A stretch of DNA of 64,000 bases from Lentzea alba (GCF_011067745.1 NZ_JAAMPJ010000019.1:1-64000); one strand, 5' to 3'; positions 56,401 through 62,379 are shown, numbered from the stretch's first letter. Numbers and translations: made by a program. Notes: generated by a model from the letters alone, not told the origin.

Positions 56401-59400
56401 TCAAGTACGACCGCCGGATCACCGACCGCACGGGCGCGATCGGCGTGTCGTTCCAGCTGAGCCACCCGAAGATCGTGTCCATTTCGGACAACACCGCGAC
56501 CGAGAACGCCTCCACCGGTGGCTACAAGGCGGGCTCGTCGTCGTCCACCAACCGGTCGGTCGACATCACCGCCGGCGTCAACGTGCCGATCAAGCCGAAC
56601 GTCACTCCCCCGCCCGCCGGTGAGCCCACGCCCACCAGCGGCGCCGGTGGTGTCGCGGTGGCCGGCAAGGTCACGCCGTGGGCGGACTCGAAGTCGTCGT
56701 CGAACGAGATCGGCGGCGCCGTCGACCGCAACTTCGTGACGCCCGCCGGCGGCCGCACGGTACTGGTGCAGCTCGACGCGGACGTCACCGTCGTCGGTGA
56801 GAGCCGCGCCGCGAACTTCATCGCGGGCAGCACGCCTCGAGCCGAGGGCGCGACGATCAGCCTGCCGAACTCGGTGTTCGTGCGCGTGACCGAGGACGTC
56901 GCGCGGGACATGGGTCTGCTGCCCGACGTGCAGCCGAAGGTGCCCAAGCCCGACTTCCCGAAGATGGCGCCGCCGGCAACCGTCGCCAAGGGCGAGCCCG
57001 GCGCGCTAGGTCTGTCCACTGTGGAGAGCGTGCCGGACCTGTCCGGCGTGGTGTCCAAGCTCTCGAACGACGTCAACCTCAAGACCGCGAAGAGGTTCGG
57101 CGACCCGCTGGTGCCGGACTCGGTGCTCAAGGACTCGATGAGCAACCTGCAGCGCCTGGTCGACTTCAGCTCGCCCGCCAGCGTCAAGGCGATGATCGAC
57201 AGCGCCCTGGACGGCGGCGTGCCGCTGCTGGTGCACCAGCCCGGCACGTTCGGCAAGGACTCGTTCCAGGTCACGTTGCGGGCCAAGGCGGACACGCCCC
57301 AGTTCCAGGAGGTCGTCAACGACGGCGTCGAGATGGAGCACACGGCGCAGGGCTCGAAGAAGATCACCGACGGCCAGGGCCGCGGCACCGGCTGGGGTCT
57401 CGGCATCAAGGCCCCCGGCCTCGCCGCGCCGGGCAGCGCGAACCCGAACGTGTCCGGCACCGCGGGAGTGGCCGCAGCGGCGAACATCGGTCAGTCCAAG
57501 AGCAGTTCGGTCACGAACTCGACGGCCGACCAGTTCAGCCAGTTCCGCGGCGCGAGCGGCCCGGCGGCGCGCTACGCCGTGCCCGTCGAGTTCGAGCTGG
57601 TGGTCGAGAAGGGCGACAAGGTCGTCGCCAGGGCGGACAGCGGCCCGCAGGAGATGGTCGTCCGGCTGCACGCGGACAACCAGAAGGTCATGAGCGACGC
57701 CGAAACGTCCGCTTACCACGCAGATTCGACTCCGCAACCCGCGGCTGCGGGCACCCCGCAGGCCGCCGCGAACTGGCAGCGGGCGGGCAACCCGGCCACG
57801 CTGCCGCCGACGGCGTCGGTGGAGACCCTGCGCGGCGCCCAGGACCTGCGCCAGGCGGCGGTCGACGCGCTGAAGGAAGCGGGCGCGGGCAAGGGGCTCA
57901 CCGGCAAGGGCACGGGTTCGTTGAACAGCCTGCTGTCGACGCTGAGCCCGGAGAACCTGCAGCCGCACCTGCCGTCGATGCTCTCCGGCCCGCTCGACGT
58001 GCCGGGCCTGAAGGAAGCCGCCCTGACGTTCGGGCAGGACGCCGACGTCAAGGTGTACGCGAAGCTGGTCGACCCGTCGCTGGGCTCGCTCAGCGACGGT
58101 GTGGCGCTGGAGAACCCGAAGTCGCAGGTCAGTTCGACCAGCGGTGAGGCCAAGGTGGCCGAGACCGGTGATCTGTCCGTCGGCCTCGCCACGGGTGGCG
58201 CGGGGATCAAGCAGAACACCGATCCCGGCGACAACGTGGCCGTCGGGGTGAGCGGCGTCGAACTGCGGCACGCGAGCGAGGACTCGTCCGCCGGGTCCGG
58301 TGGCCTGACCGACCAGAAGACCAGCAACCTCAAGCCGAAGGACCGGACGGGCCTGGTCCAGTTCGGCGTCGAGTACCGCGTGGTCGCGACGGTCGGCGGC
58401 AAGACCGCCGTCGTCGACCTGTCCGTGCCGAACTCGGCGGCCGTGCGCATGCCCGCCGCCGAGGCGCAAACCGTGCTGGGCCACGACTTCGACCCCGAGC
58501 TGACCGACGCGCAGACCGAGGTCAAGAAGGCGGCGGACGACTGGCGCAAGGCCGAGGTCGACGTCGACGTGAAGCGCCACGAGGCGCAGCAGGTGATCAA
58601 CGACGCCGCCGCGAAGCTCGCGAGGAACGACTTCGAGTTCACTCGCGTGCAGATCGACTACAACGCGTCGATCGAACAGCACCTGGACGCGCAGGCGAAG
58701 GTTCCGCCCCTGGAAGCCAAGGCGGAGACGGCGCGGCGCGAGGCCGCCCGCACCGAGGCCACCGTCGCGGACCTCACGCCGCGGGTGAACGACCTCCGTT
58801 CCGAAGCGCGGGGCGCGTGGTCCCGGGTGACCGCGGCCCAGCTCGACCTCGACGCCAAGGCGAGGGCGGTGTGGTCGCTGGAGAACCAGCCGGCCGAGAC
58901 TCCTGGCCTCGCGCAGCAGGTGACCGAAGCGCGGCAGAAGCAGGCCGACGCGGAAATCGCGCTGCGGAACGCGAAGGAGACCGCGAACCACGCGCAAACG
59001 GTGTTGGCCCAGGTGGAGCGGCAGCTCGCCGACGCCCAGGCCGAGCTGAAGGTCCAGCGCCAGGAGGCCGACGCCCGGCGCGCGGAGCTCATCGCGCAGG
59101 AGCAGGCCGCCGCGCAGGCGGACGCGGCCCGCACGTCGGCGGAGACCAGGCACGAGCAGGAGGTGGCCCGTCTCGACGCCGACCGGGTGACCCAGCAGGG
59201 CCTGATCAAGGACGCGGAGACCGAGCTCGACGACGCCCGCCGGGCCGCGGACGCGAAGCAGCAGCAGTGGTGGGACAAGAAGGCGGTCGTCGACCAGAAG
59301 ATCGCCGACTACAACAACCAGCCCACCACGACTTCCAGCAACACGGATGACGGTGGCGGATCGGCCCGGAACAAGGACCTTCCGCCTGTTCCGGACACCT

Positions 59401-62378
59401 CGAAGTTGCTGCCACCGGTGCCGCCCGCGCAGGACAACCTGGAGGCGGGGCCGAGCCGGGACGTCCAGACGCGTCCGGCGCCGCAGCCGCCCAACGCACC
59501 GGCCGTGAGCAGCGAACCGTCCACCGCGCCCACGTCGAACCGTCCGCCGGCCGACCCGAGTCCGTTGCACAGCACCGCGACCAGCGCGCCGTGGTTCGAC
59601 CCGCGGACGCCGGTCTCCTCACAGGCCATCGCGGACGCCCGCGCCACGACCCCGGCCTCCAGCTGGGTGCGCGGCGAGGACAGCGGTGTCCTCAGCAGCA
59701 CCACGGTCGGGCCGCACGGCATCACCATGCAGGCCTGGCGCGGTCCGATCGCCTACGACAACCGCGTGCTGAACATCGACGGCGTGCCGGTGCGCGACTT
59801 CACCGTGCGCCTGCACCTGAACAACGGCAACGCCGACGTTCAGGACCGCACTCGCGCGGGCGTCGAGGAGATGTTCAACCAGGGTTACCGGCTGCCCGGC
59901 GGTGAGCAGTTCCACGTCACCGTCGAGTTCACCGACAACCCCGCGGACGCGCACGCCACGATCGACGTCACCGACGACCCGGAGGGCCGGGCGAACCAGC
60001 TCACCTGGCCCGCGCACACGGACTCGCGGCGGCTCGCGCACGAGGTCGGGCACTTCCTCGGCCTGCGCGACGAGTACCTGGAGACCGGCGGCGTGAAGCC
60101 GATCTTCCAGCACCAGGACGGCCGGGGCCGCGTCGTCAACGACAACTCCCCCATGACCCAGGGCATCGACCAGGCGGACGCGACGCTCAAGCCGCGGCAC
60201 CTCCAGCTGGTCGAGGACCGGATGAAGGCGCTGGCGTCGCACAACCCGCCTCAGCCCGCGGTCGAGGACCGGTCCGACGTGCCGCCGCCGAACATGCCCA
60301 AGCGCGGCAACGAACACCTGGACGCGCCCGGCGACTCCGTCAAGCGCACCCGCGAGGACCTGGCTGATCTGTCCGTTGAGGACAACGACGTCGCGATGTC
60401 CGAGCCGGTCCAGCCGGTCGAGCTGGTCAACGAGAACGGCGTGCACAACGCGGCGTTCCAGAACCTCGCGAACGGGCGGACGCTCACCCCGATCACCGCG
60501 GACAACTACCTCGCCCGCACGCGGCAGGGCATCGAGAACAACGAGCCGCCCGCGTTCGTGGTCAGCATGATCGTCCGTGCGGGCGAGCTGGACCAGCTCG
60601 ACAGCGTGATCAACGGCGTCATGGCCAACACCACCGACCTCAACGGCCGCGTGGCGTTCGTGCTGGGCGTGAACGCCGCGTCACAGGCCGACATCGACAC
60701 CGCGATCGCCGCCGCCACCCCGGTGGTGAACGGGCACGCGGAGCCGATCGCACTGGTGAGCGTTCCGCACGGGCCCAAGGGCTTCAAGTTCGGCCAGACG
60801 CGCAACAGCACGTTGGAGAGCAACGCGCACGAGTTCGCTGTGACCGCGTTGGCCGCCAACGGCACGCATCCGTACGTGTCGGTGATGGACTTCGACGCGG
60901 GCGACCGCAGGACGCGGCAGGGCGGGCACGTCTTCGACCACGTCACGCAGCTGATGGACGCCCACGAGCCCGGCCGGGCGGACAGTCCCGACGTGCCGGC
61001 GCCATTGCGGCCGTTGATGGTCGGCGGTGGCTACCGCGTGACCGTGACGCCGCAGCAGCTGCAGAACGACGTGCTGACGCGGATCGACAACGACTCGAAG
61101 ACCACGGACGCGCAGAAGCAGGCCTACCGCGACAAGCTCGCCGAGGAAGGCTTCACCGAACGCTTCGAGCACGCGATCAACGCGGACATGCATGCACGCC
61201 GCAACCAGCAGGGCATACACCCGTTGCTGCCGTACACGCCGGAACCGAACCTCTTCTTCGACGGTCTCGTGCCGCTGGCCGACCCGTCGGTGCGGTTCGG
61301 CGAGGGTCAGGCGGAGTTCGGGCAGCTCGGCCAGTCGCTGAACAGGTTCTACGCCAAGGAACTGGCCCAGCTGCACACGCCGGCCGACCCGGCGCTGATG
61401 GACGAGGCCACCGAACAGGCCCGTGTGGACGTTCAGAACAACCGGCACCCGGTGCGGGGTCAGGCGTTCACGACGGACTTCGTCGCGGGTGACACCGGCA
61501 CCGACCTGTCCAGGATCGCCTACGGGCTGATCAAGGACGGCAAGCTGCCGCAGTCGCACACGGCGTTGCCGAACGTGTCCGAGCGGTTCCTCGACGGCAA
61601 GTCGTCGAAGGCGGGCACCAAGTTCGCGGACGAGCGCGAACGGCTCGGCACCGGCGCGCACGCGGTCGTCGAACCGTTCCTGCCGCCGGCCGACGGGCAG
61701 ACCACGAACACGTGGAACCCGCCGAAGAAGATGGAGACCCAGCTCGGCGCACCGCAGAAGAACCGGATGAACCCGGCCGTCTCGGCGCCGATGCCCGCGC
61801 CGTTCAACCAGATGGCGGCCGGCATCCAGAAGGACCAGAAGGTCGTCGCGGCGCACGGGCTCGTGGCGTCCGACCACGTCAGCCACACGCAGCGGCAACT
61901 GCGGTTCCTGAACGAGGACGTGCTGGTCCGCCAGCCGACGCCACCGGTCACGACCAACGGCCTCTACGCGGCCGTCGGGCAGGCCCGCGGCATCGACCCG
62001 GCCACGCTGCGCCGGCAGGTGGTGAGCCTGGCCGCCACGCACCAGGCGGTGACCAGGGCCGTGGCCGACTGGACCGTCAGCCGGCCGATGCACCAGGGCC
62101 ACCTGAACGGCGCGCTGGTGGAGAACGCCAACTGGCACATGCAGGCGGACGGCACCGAGAACGTCGGCGCCGGCAACGCCCGTGACCTGGTCGCACACCT
62201 GATCGCCACCCAGCTGAGCGTCAACGTGCGGATCCACCAGGGCGGAGCCACTCCGGTGCTGATCAGGCCGATGGGGCCGCCGTTCGAGGAGACCGTCGAC
62301 CTCGACATGGTGCTGAACGGCCGCCAGGTCACCTACCGCCCACGTCAGGGGCTACAGCCGGACGTGACGATGCATTAG
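41454..62378 (+). CDS. Giant multidomain ESX-type polymorphic protein (6974 aa)
   Basis: ATG 41454 after CTGGAGAA; no in-frame stop for 20.9 kb. Order by residue: 40-125 helical ESX-type start; 143-370 Gly repeats; 370-1080 Pro-rich stalk; 1096-1463 phosphoribosyltransferase-like (YVGLGRSPAAVVAAL, KNVVLIDYTQGG); 1560-1820 metzincin-like (His1746 in HETLHYLGVPDEY); 1866-2880 helical/coiled coil; 2900-3170 second metzincin-like (His3096). Then 3256-3683 GT-A-like (Asp3432-x-Asp3434); 3860-4070 OTU-like without Cys (DGLYNAV at 3901); 4123-5680 beta-rich repeats; 5683-5956 coiled coil; 6050-6262 third metzincin-like (His6196, HEVGHFLGLRDEY); 6320-6730 second GT-A-like (Asp6479-x-Asp6481); 6770-6974 second OTU-like (NGLYAAV at 6835). 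Domain names are fold guesses from motifs. No immunity-type gene follows it. It is probably ESX cargo. Confidence 0.88.
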   Translation: MAKGNVNTNPPPNTNPAPNPTSAPPTTGTGGGGPTGNSGYSMNDSSMQGLQNKAGDLGSRLSSISSGLRGLNFSGNALGPIGLFAVPALNASNDNAVSQADKGAKAFTDVQSGLKATHQTSVTTDTNQGSNFKSVDTTTNAKPPPGGGVNVNNLSSQGKNVTDPTAVKGGGVHTPGLNTQGGPKVTGPTAVKGGGVNTPGLNTQSGPKVTGPTAVKGGGVNTPGLNTAGGPSVSTTPNVKGGSGVNTPGLNTAGGPSVSTTPNVKGGSGVNTPGLNTAGGPSVGATPNVKGGNTSVGGRLNPQGGPSVGTTPNVKGGNGPVIGGLTTPGGTPVGATPNVKGGNGPVGTGGVKTPGGPAVGAPPIVGGTPGAASPKPGSTPGGGGKAGGVPTVPGSATPGTGGKSGVTAPSPQNAVTSPSTGGSRGATPPGTPPPMAPPMAPGTPGATGGDRGGSKFGTGAGKGVFDAPKPGTPDSTISKAPPSTTSTPPPAPKPTIPGTPGTTPGATPGTTPGATPGSPTPGSPTPGSATPGSGAPKPGGIPATPGTPGSPAPTTPGQQSSVTSPSTGGPRGATPGITPPVSANPGAAAPPMAPGAGASPAATGTERGGNKFGGPTGAKGVFDAPKPPTPDNTITRAPGTSPSTPPPAPKPTPLTPQPTSTAPPTNAPGTTTAPPPQSRPAPATNAPSPQTPPPTTAPPTQSRPAPAAPPISTPPANTPPPSTTPPPQTPPPSTNTAPPTQTRPAPTAPPVNTPSPAPNTPSPRPDATPSTQPPRADTAPPAQTRPAPAAPPVTTPPAPTPATNVPPANTAPPTESRPAPAAPPVNTPPANTPSPTPAPNVPPTNTAPPADSRPAPSATPVTTPSANTPSPTPATNVPPTNTAPPAQTRPAPAAPPVTTPPPAPNTTPSTQPPSTDTAPPAQTRPAPAAPPVTTPPANTPSPTPATNVPPVNTAPPAESRPAPAAPPVNTPPANTPPANPAPPTDSRPAPAAPPINTPPANTPPPTPATNVPPTNAPSTTPNPGDSAVKTRPAPAPTVPSPSANTTANNDAAPGLVVTPPIATPAPNPGPNVPPRSNTAQSDSDSDSDTESVYQDALEPSAEQRVEGYRADDPKKDSRWQETPQGFEYKPNEPSPFVGIQVDADTTVGLTPYMAKQWLADNGIDVPPRSGVDATIMPLLYDPALGGGGRRPEVYGIDDAADFHNEMMGVARDQHIQGQQDLVDAVNDVANHITTQYPPGDFAYVGLGRSPAAVVAALQNQGHPAVSIPLSNFRPPPADPNSILAPSYEAHGGKVQPLNADQQNMLNQHFDEFLGSLPPGKNVVLIDYTQGGLSLVSAQHHLQNYLNDTKPGANVHAFAMHQDIDTANLGKTVDSATKPGSWTQAAWETVVDTDRKASRQEWDSRFEAYPITKENPLGDAFRKEVFDDLAEYGSYKILDQTPDTFQQDRPHKDHNTPPGTTTGYEVLSDAVREGSPATTQGTADADVESQSDTDSDSDSDTDTDTDVDTRSAPPQNTPPPAPPAPPAPPAPNADTNADTKTDTKSDSDTKTDAPPKEVRSGGAPPAMTPPTPESHQGKDVLTDQSWRHDPAKTADWSQPNNPADRSTWADRRNDTDVRTVDQVVHDVRTDSTPSDIKSYKGLINYDLRRIETSPGNFVQEYTVKVHVDPAANTDPAVVQQVKDNATNGVNNLLNQGFRLPSGDQFHLNLEFTDNKADAHTSIKVDPNNPNVDQTNWNPDTSPEVLAHETLHYLGVPDEYKDSSRVFQQHDTNSGVHQNDGGMMGADVHLDDPGVRPRHLWLIENTANSQVMVPDTRLEPPGPATVPPPPGWTPPADTPPDTRSVPSSDVDVEGDTRPAPPPSMPGAFPSDADVDTRPHQTHLPNLDSVGLVESVLRSAAFQNAPVPNASPLVGISDVKSTVDTILDDIRQNPQNHDYPGLNAPGLSNWVASKVDADTLAKFHPDLEPNPGSPNTDAKVQQWQAAVANDLAAGSSKRWDVVNAGLDTDGMTPGDVDVVNHVTQSVKENGALPTSADLVAKGMQTPSWNDSQVGQHLPDTVAQALDVQLVVDNNGVQTVHGQPFAPQVQVNSQNGTFGALGGPTPQEVRAGMEAWLAGKSSAEVNQTIGDLYKGRQDEGLYNAAKDTQLIKRAAAHPNGPQGFINDLMERSADLQNRIDDAKSKASWKPDALQTAQERAQTAQSKQDVATLTDLLNSTNNQIDTLQAAGPRLGMTHAIDTYVAGPNADGLKKFKPPALAQLDAHLTEQIAAAENAGFDTADLKALHERVQNETAARAAEAQVMRHGVAALTAQVDRANQVLQDFRDGKEDHAGFNGFMNRWFGTGEDHSSFDFDGKIAEAEALVKQSEQQLSFATNPEYSSRFERAENIHSRMERLEQFNENLKQMAQREAERNAAMQEARASRDAQPDLDVQSDLDVQPDSPQVTPRQEHAAFKASLFGKSSAELDDLAEQYRDNPDRSYEINQMSRNLEIAQKDGGIGQHLRDLQGEISSTHNQIGDLKHLTDALPDAWKTELMRTDQAQRQAEQQNLKQHEAELTNELNRLQHDRNDALTAYAMTLPSDPNAPGWQVVTPQDVVDLESHVADLINDARTGGQPTPDLDRLYDQIQEIRALDAGVPQRPETPPAQPDNDVQDRTPPTEPAPAPEPRPRPFMQDPSARPANPDVDLVVPGGLDPVQEGTPTRSFAASLYGLDTAALRELQQNPAYASTPDRAAAIQNAIDISRHAGPPWIYDQQTQVAQQGLAKAEAARARWNTADVVPDVLKTQSMLDEQAARRERADRDVQWHQNRVDQFTNNRDASLTAYALQQPADPNAPGWRQFSDSDIAAVQSHVEQQIQNAEAGGHPTDHLTNFLDFTHQLQDERGRQDTRPAPPNSDTTTEARADVPPAQVRSGGAPPAMIPPTPESHRGRDVITDESWRHDPAKTADWFAPKDPADRSSWADRRDGKNVRTVNQTVHDVKTSSTPTNIKSYKGLINYDLRRIETSPGNFVQEYTVKVHVDQALGTDPAVVEQVKQDAAKGVNDLLNQGYRLPSGDQFHLNLEFTDNKADAHTTVKVDPNNPNVDQTHWQPGTKPEVLAHETLHYLGIPDEYSDKSRVFQQHDTNSGVHKDDGGMMGADVHLDNPGLRPRHLWLVERTANSQVMVPDTRLEPAGPATVPPPAGWTPPSQDTKSSPGAKPGTATDVEGDTRPMKRRHDAVDQTTAPAPDDHKDKRQAGNQTWTEPGPSNAGTSMDVDSQVTVTPIAEVPSIGEVNFKYNNAFADLVNGSNPELPTKDSYLGKLKESVEANKQPSFVVNMIVNHAQLNTPGNDIEAVVQAMTADAGDLKNNMVFVVGVNGKAADIAAMRAAIETANAKIAGRPEAIAIVQLNNPVPTAKSATFPYGTMRNETMTGNATKYAVGALLDKGSHPYISIQDFDTGSRTVAGGQKDIFNHFTDSMNTDVGPVRPLLFAGGYRVDDETQFLADINNRINSEQRKLDEEAVKLAADRAALDAEAEALAQSNPDKKTREAHDKKEKALVKKERAHTADTKALVTARAEVVKPDFVDRFHQAMRDDMDARVRLSTTSPLLAYMPEPNLFVDAVVPLVDPNVKFSDNASEFNGLSQSMNTFAATEIVEINERESTGIDQQDRNENIASGSAVDGATNRNPYRGETFSTDFVNGAAGTDLSRIGLSFAKQKGDDWAQSHVNYDSTPGRFFGGPPGAADRAAKQGTSPANIRNEFQNRPHERREPQQLKEHTYTDPDHHTGVQTHVSTEGGWTPTPEDARKLGWQDKNTLDKNVSVPLKDGHGYSGLDPQATPPPAAAGPSTAVDAPPAKGKGRQPKKTAAEKQAEEAKLPPYEPGTKQHKMAAMVELALSDNNSTVTRVFGTLEHGVLPIALPPRKDGLYNAVHQAMGSPQGQTPAGLRQGAVQQGSTASTSTTTDIARFRQQHDLANGHLAAAMLEPVPARHVPIHPKYGPGTGVVPVDNTGTPGHELDADERAAQDQVDAAEQAADNQKLAKAEELAVRLLATEIGRPIRVHGPGWPATAIEPFTESSLSPLDIDATPNDNGRTTFSPHDPANATPSQSTDDHGPGPSTQLGSGMADLALDADSDMDVDEDLETRQAPPRPTPNPVIPMITLTPPEVGQVMPGQQNLPEFFQGNKALGTIAATDVRGAEQVTNAIGNLKPADAARIQQALTGNFESFLDNGRNFQVKIGNTWYEANVRATMQAQTDTAPVDVPTVKVDGTAQSGNSSSTTHTVATANDIGGSAVAGVAMGPYGSLGGKAQFATPAQSQNTSSALTDQRIIRAGEGSTQSTVRVSYDITLTDANGDVRTIDPVNTGTDVTLQIPNDLATITGSGNTSAAVTPPDANWGAKIEHPAPETVSLDNQQKAFDDVARKLHPSIVKIGAPGREALQNFLSPTSMRNNMGAMLGGAYVTSPDLISPHASKGAAVQMTAKLQTAELVGTHDSSVLRLHETTSHSSGVSSTTKSGGDVTAGFGGNIGVPNAVGGQVGATLGYSARVAENVNAGINTTHKSGIQVKGQTGLYKVTAEVEVRTPSGANVKVPVTTYMRMGLPEAGALGLPTPDGTRNSTVDETNKGKKFPPPYLGGAIAAGNAKVGEFEAAAQVQTQVEDALRGLPGFGKFLPNWNDPNANPRSGKGKGFADVAEQLANQRKLTSQLSPAALRNNMDSLMGPGVQVQLKNSGKTTNTYVNVTVKAKLTNPQHLGQADARNVRDASSTGPKLDASTTTTKGWSGGVEGKVVIPAKTDIATLTPTPQFGVKYNHAWSDKTAAGPTVNSTSLNVGSPDAQVFRHDVEFDVEITTFTRPRAWVRRVVPGAPGFHAPEQHTVASTGAGDLKPVKGGVNLWVSDSSTLDTDPGKGFEPGTPEFRKLKDAPTVKELLSTKPKEKAPDFLHVEAVANTTALRDQAIDALNRAAKGDSALTVPGTASRAQIDKMFSPENIKANLRTLTETGIQEQGLKYDRRITDRTGAIGVSFQLSHPKIVSISDNTATENASTGGYKAGSSSSTNRSVDITAGVNVPIKPNVTPPPAGEPTPTSGAGGVAVAGKVTPWADSKSSSNEIGGAVDRNFVTPAGGRTVLVQLDADVTVVGESRAANFIAGSTPRAEGATISLPNSVFVRVTEDVARDMGLLPDVQPKVPKPDFPKMAPPATVAKGEPGALGLSTVESVPDLSGVVSKLSNDVNLKTAKRFGDPLVPDSVLKDSMSNLQRLVDFSSPASVKAMIDSALDGGVPLLVHQPGTFGKDSFQVTLRAKADTPQFQEVVNDGVEMEHTAQGSKKITDGQGRGTGWGLGIKAPGLAAPGSANPNVSGTAGVAAAANIGQSKSSSVTNSTADQFSQFRGASGPAARYAVPVEFELVVEKGDKVVARADSGPQEMVVRLHADNQKVMSDAETSAYHADSTPQPAAAGTPQAAANWQRAGNPATLPPTASVETLRGAQDLRQAAVDALKEAGAGKGLTGKGTGSLNSLLSTLSPENLQPHLPSMLSGPLDVPGLKEAALTFGQDADVKVYAKLVDPSLGSLSDGVALENPKSQVSSTSGEAKVAETGDLSVGLATGGAGIKQNTDPGDNVAVGVSGVELRHASEDSSAGSGGLTDQKTSNLKPKDRTGLVQFGVEYRVVATVGGKTAVVDLSVPNSAAVRMPAAEAQTVLGHDFDPELTDAQTEVKKAADDWRKAEVDVDVKRHEAQQVINDAAAKLARNDFEFTRVQIDYNASIEQHLDAQAKVPPLEAKAETARREAARTEATVADLTPRVNDLRSEARGAWSRVTAAQLDLDAKARAVWSLENQPAETPGLAQQVTEARQKQADAEIALRNAKETANHAQTVLAQVERQLADAQAELKVQRQEADARRAELIAQEQAAAQADAARTSAETRHEQEVARLDADRVTQQGLIKDAETELDDARRAADAKQQQWWDKKAVVDQKIADYNNQPTTTSSNTDDGGGSARNKDLPPVPDTSKLLPPVPPAQDNLEAGPSRDVQTRPAPQPPNAPAVSSEPSTAPTSNRPPADPSPLHSTATSAPWFDPRTPVSSQAIADARATTPASSWVRGEDSGVLSSTTVGPHGITMQAWRGPIAYDNRVLNIDGVPVRDFTVRLHLNNGNADVQDRTRAGVEEMFNQGYRLPGGEQFHVTVEFTDNPADAHATIDVTDDPEGRANQLTWPAHTDSRRLAHEVGHFLGLRDEYLETGGVKPIFQHQDGRGRVVNDNSPMTQGIDQADATLKPRHLQLVEDRMKALASHNPPQPAVEDRSDVPPPNMPKRGNEHLDAPGDSVKRTREDLADLSVEDNDVAMSEPVQPVELVNENGVHNAAFQNLANGRTLTPITADNYLARTRQGIENNEPPAFVVSMIVRAGELDQLDSVINGVMANTTDLNGRVAFVLGVNAASQADIDTAIAAATPVVNGHAEPIALVSVPHGPKGFKFGQTRNSTLESNAHEFAVTALAANGTHPYVSVMDFDAGDRRTRQGGHVFDHVTQLMDAHEPGRADSPDVPAPLRPLMVGGGYRVTVTPQQLQNDVLTRIDNDSKTTDAQKQAYRDKLAEEGFTERFEHAINADMHARRNQQGIHPLLPYTPEPNLFFDGLVPLADPSVRFGEGQAEFGQLGQSLNRFYAKELAQLHTPADPALMDEATEQARVDVQNNRHPVRGQAFTTDFVAGDTGTDLSRIAYGLIKDGKLPQSHTALPNVSERFLDGKSSKAGTKFADERERLGTGAHAVVEPFLPPADGQTTNTWNPPKKMETQLGAPQKNRMNPAVSAPMPAPFNQMAAGIQKDQKVVAAHGLVASDHVSHTQRQLRFLNEDVLVRQPTPPVTTNGLYAAVGQARGIDPATLRRQVVSLAATHQAVTRAVADWTVSRPMHQGHLNGALVENANWHMQADGTENVGAGNARDLVAHLIATQLSVNVRIHQGGATPVLIRPMGPPFEETVDLDMVLNGRQVTYRPRQGLQPDVTMH
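41880..42560 (+). repeat. 72-75 bp Gly/Asn/Thr repeats in the giant gene
   Basis: Units such as KGGGVNTPGLNTQSGPKVTG repeat about eight times with near-identical DNA (for example starting near 41958, 42030, 42102, 42177 and 42252), then degrade into shorter TPNVKGG units. They probably form a flexible extended segment after the N-terminal secretion domain. Confidence 0.85.
42560..44700 (+). repeat. Pro/Thr/Ala-rich stalk repeats in the giant gene
   Basis: About 710 residues dominated by Pro, Thr and Ala, with recurring TAPPAQTRPAPAAPPV and TPPANTPSPTPATNVPPT units. An earlier 450-bp block (PSTGGSRGATPPG to KGVFDAPKPGTPD, about 42700-42880) recurs at 43150-43350. It resembles wall-spanning linkers of surface proteins. 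Confidence 0.8.
46131..46960 (+). repeat. First copy of a nearly identical metzincin-like domain repeat
   Basis: The DNA from about 46131 to 46960 is repeated at about 50170-51000 with few changes. For example, 46382-46452 and 50431-50501 differ at one position. The copies encode metzincin-like domains 1 and 2 of the giant protein. The third domain (59600-60240) is much more diverged at DNA and protein level. Confidence 0.85.
50170..51000 (+). repeat. Second copy of the metzincin-like domain repeat
   Basis: Pairs with 46131-46960. Both copies keep HETLHYLG-(V/I)-PDEY and the GGMMGADVHLD Met-containing turn, so both appear under selection and neither looks broken. The high DNA identity suggests recent duplication or gene conversion within the gene. 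Confidence 0.85.
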
Positions 62379-62379
62379 C

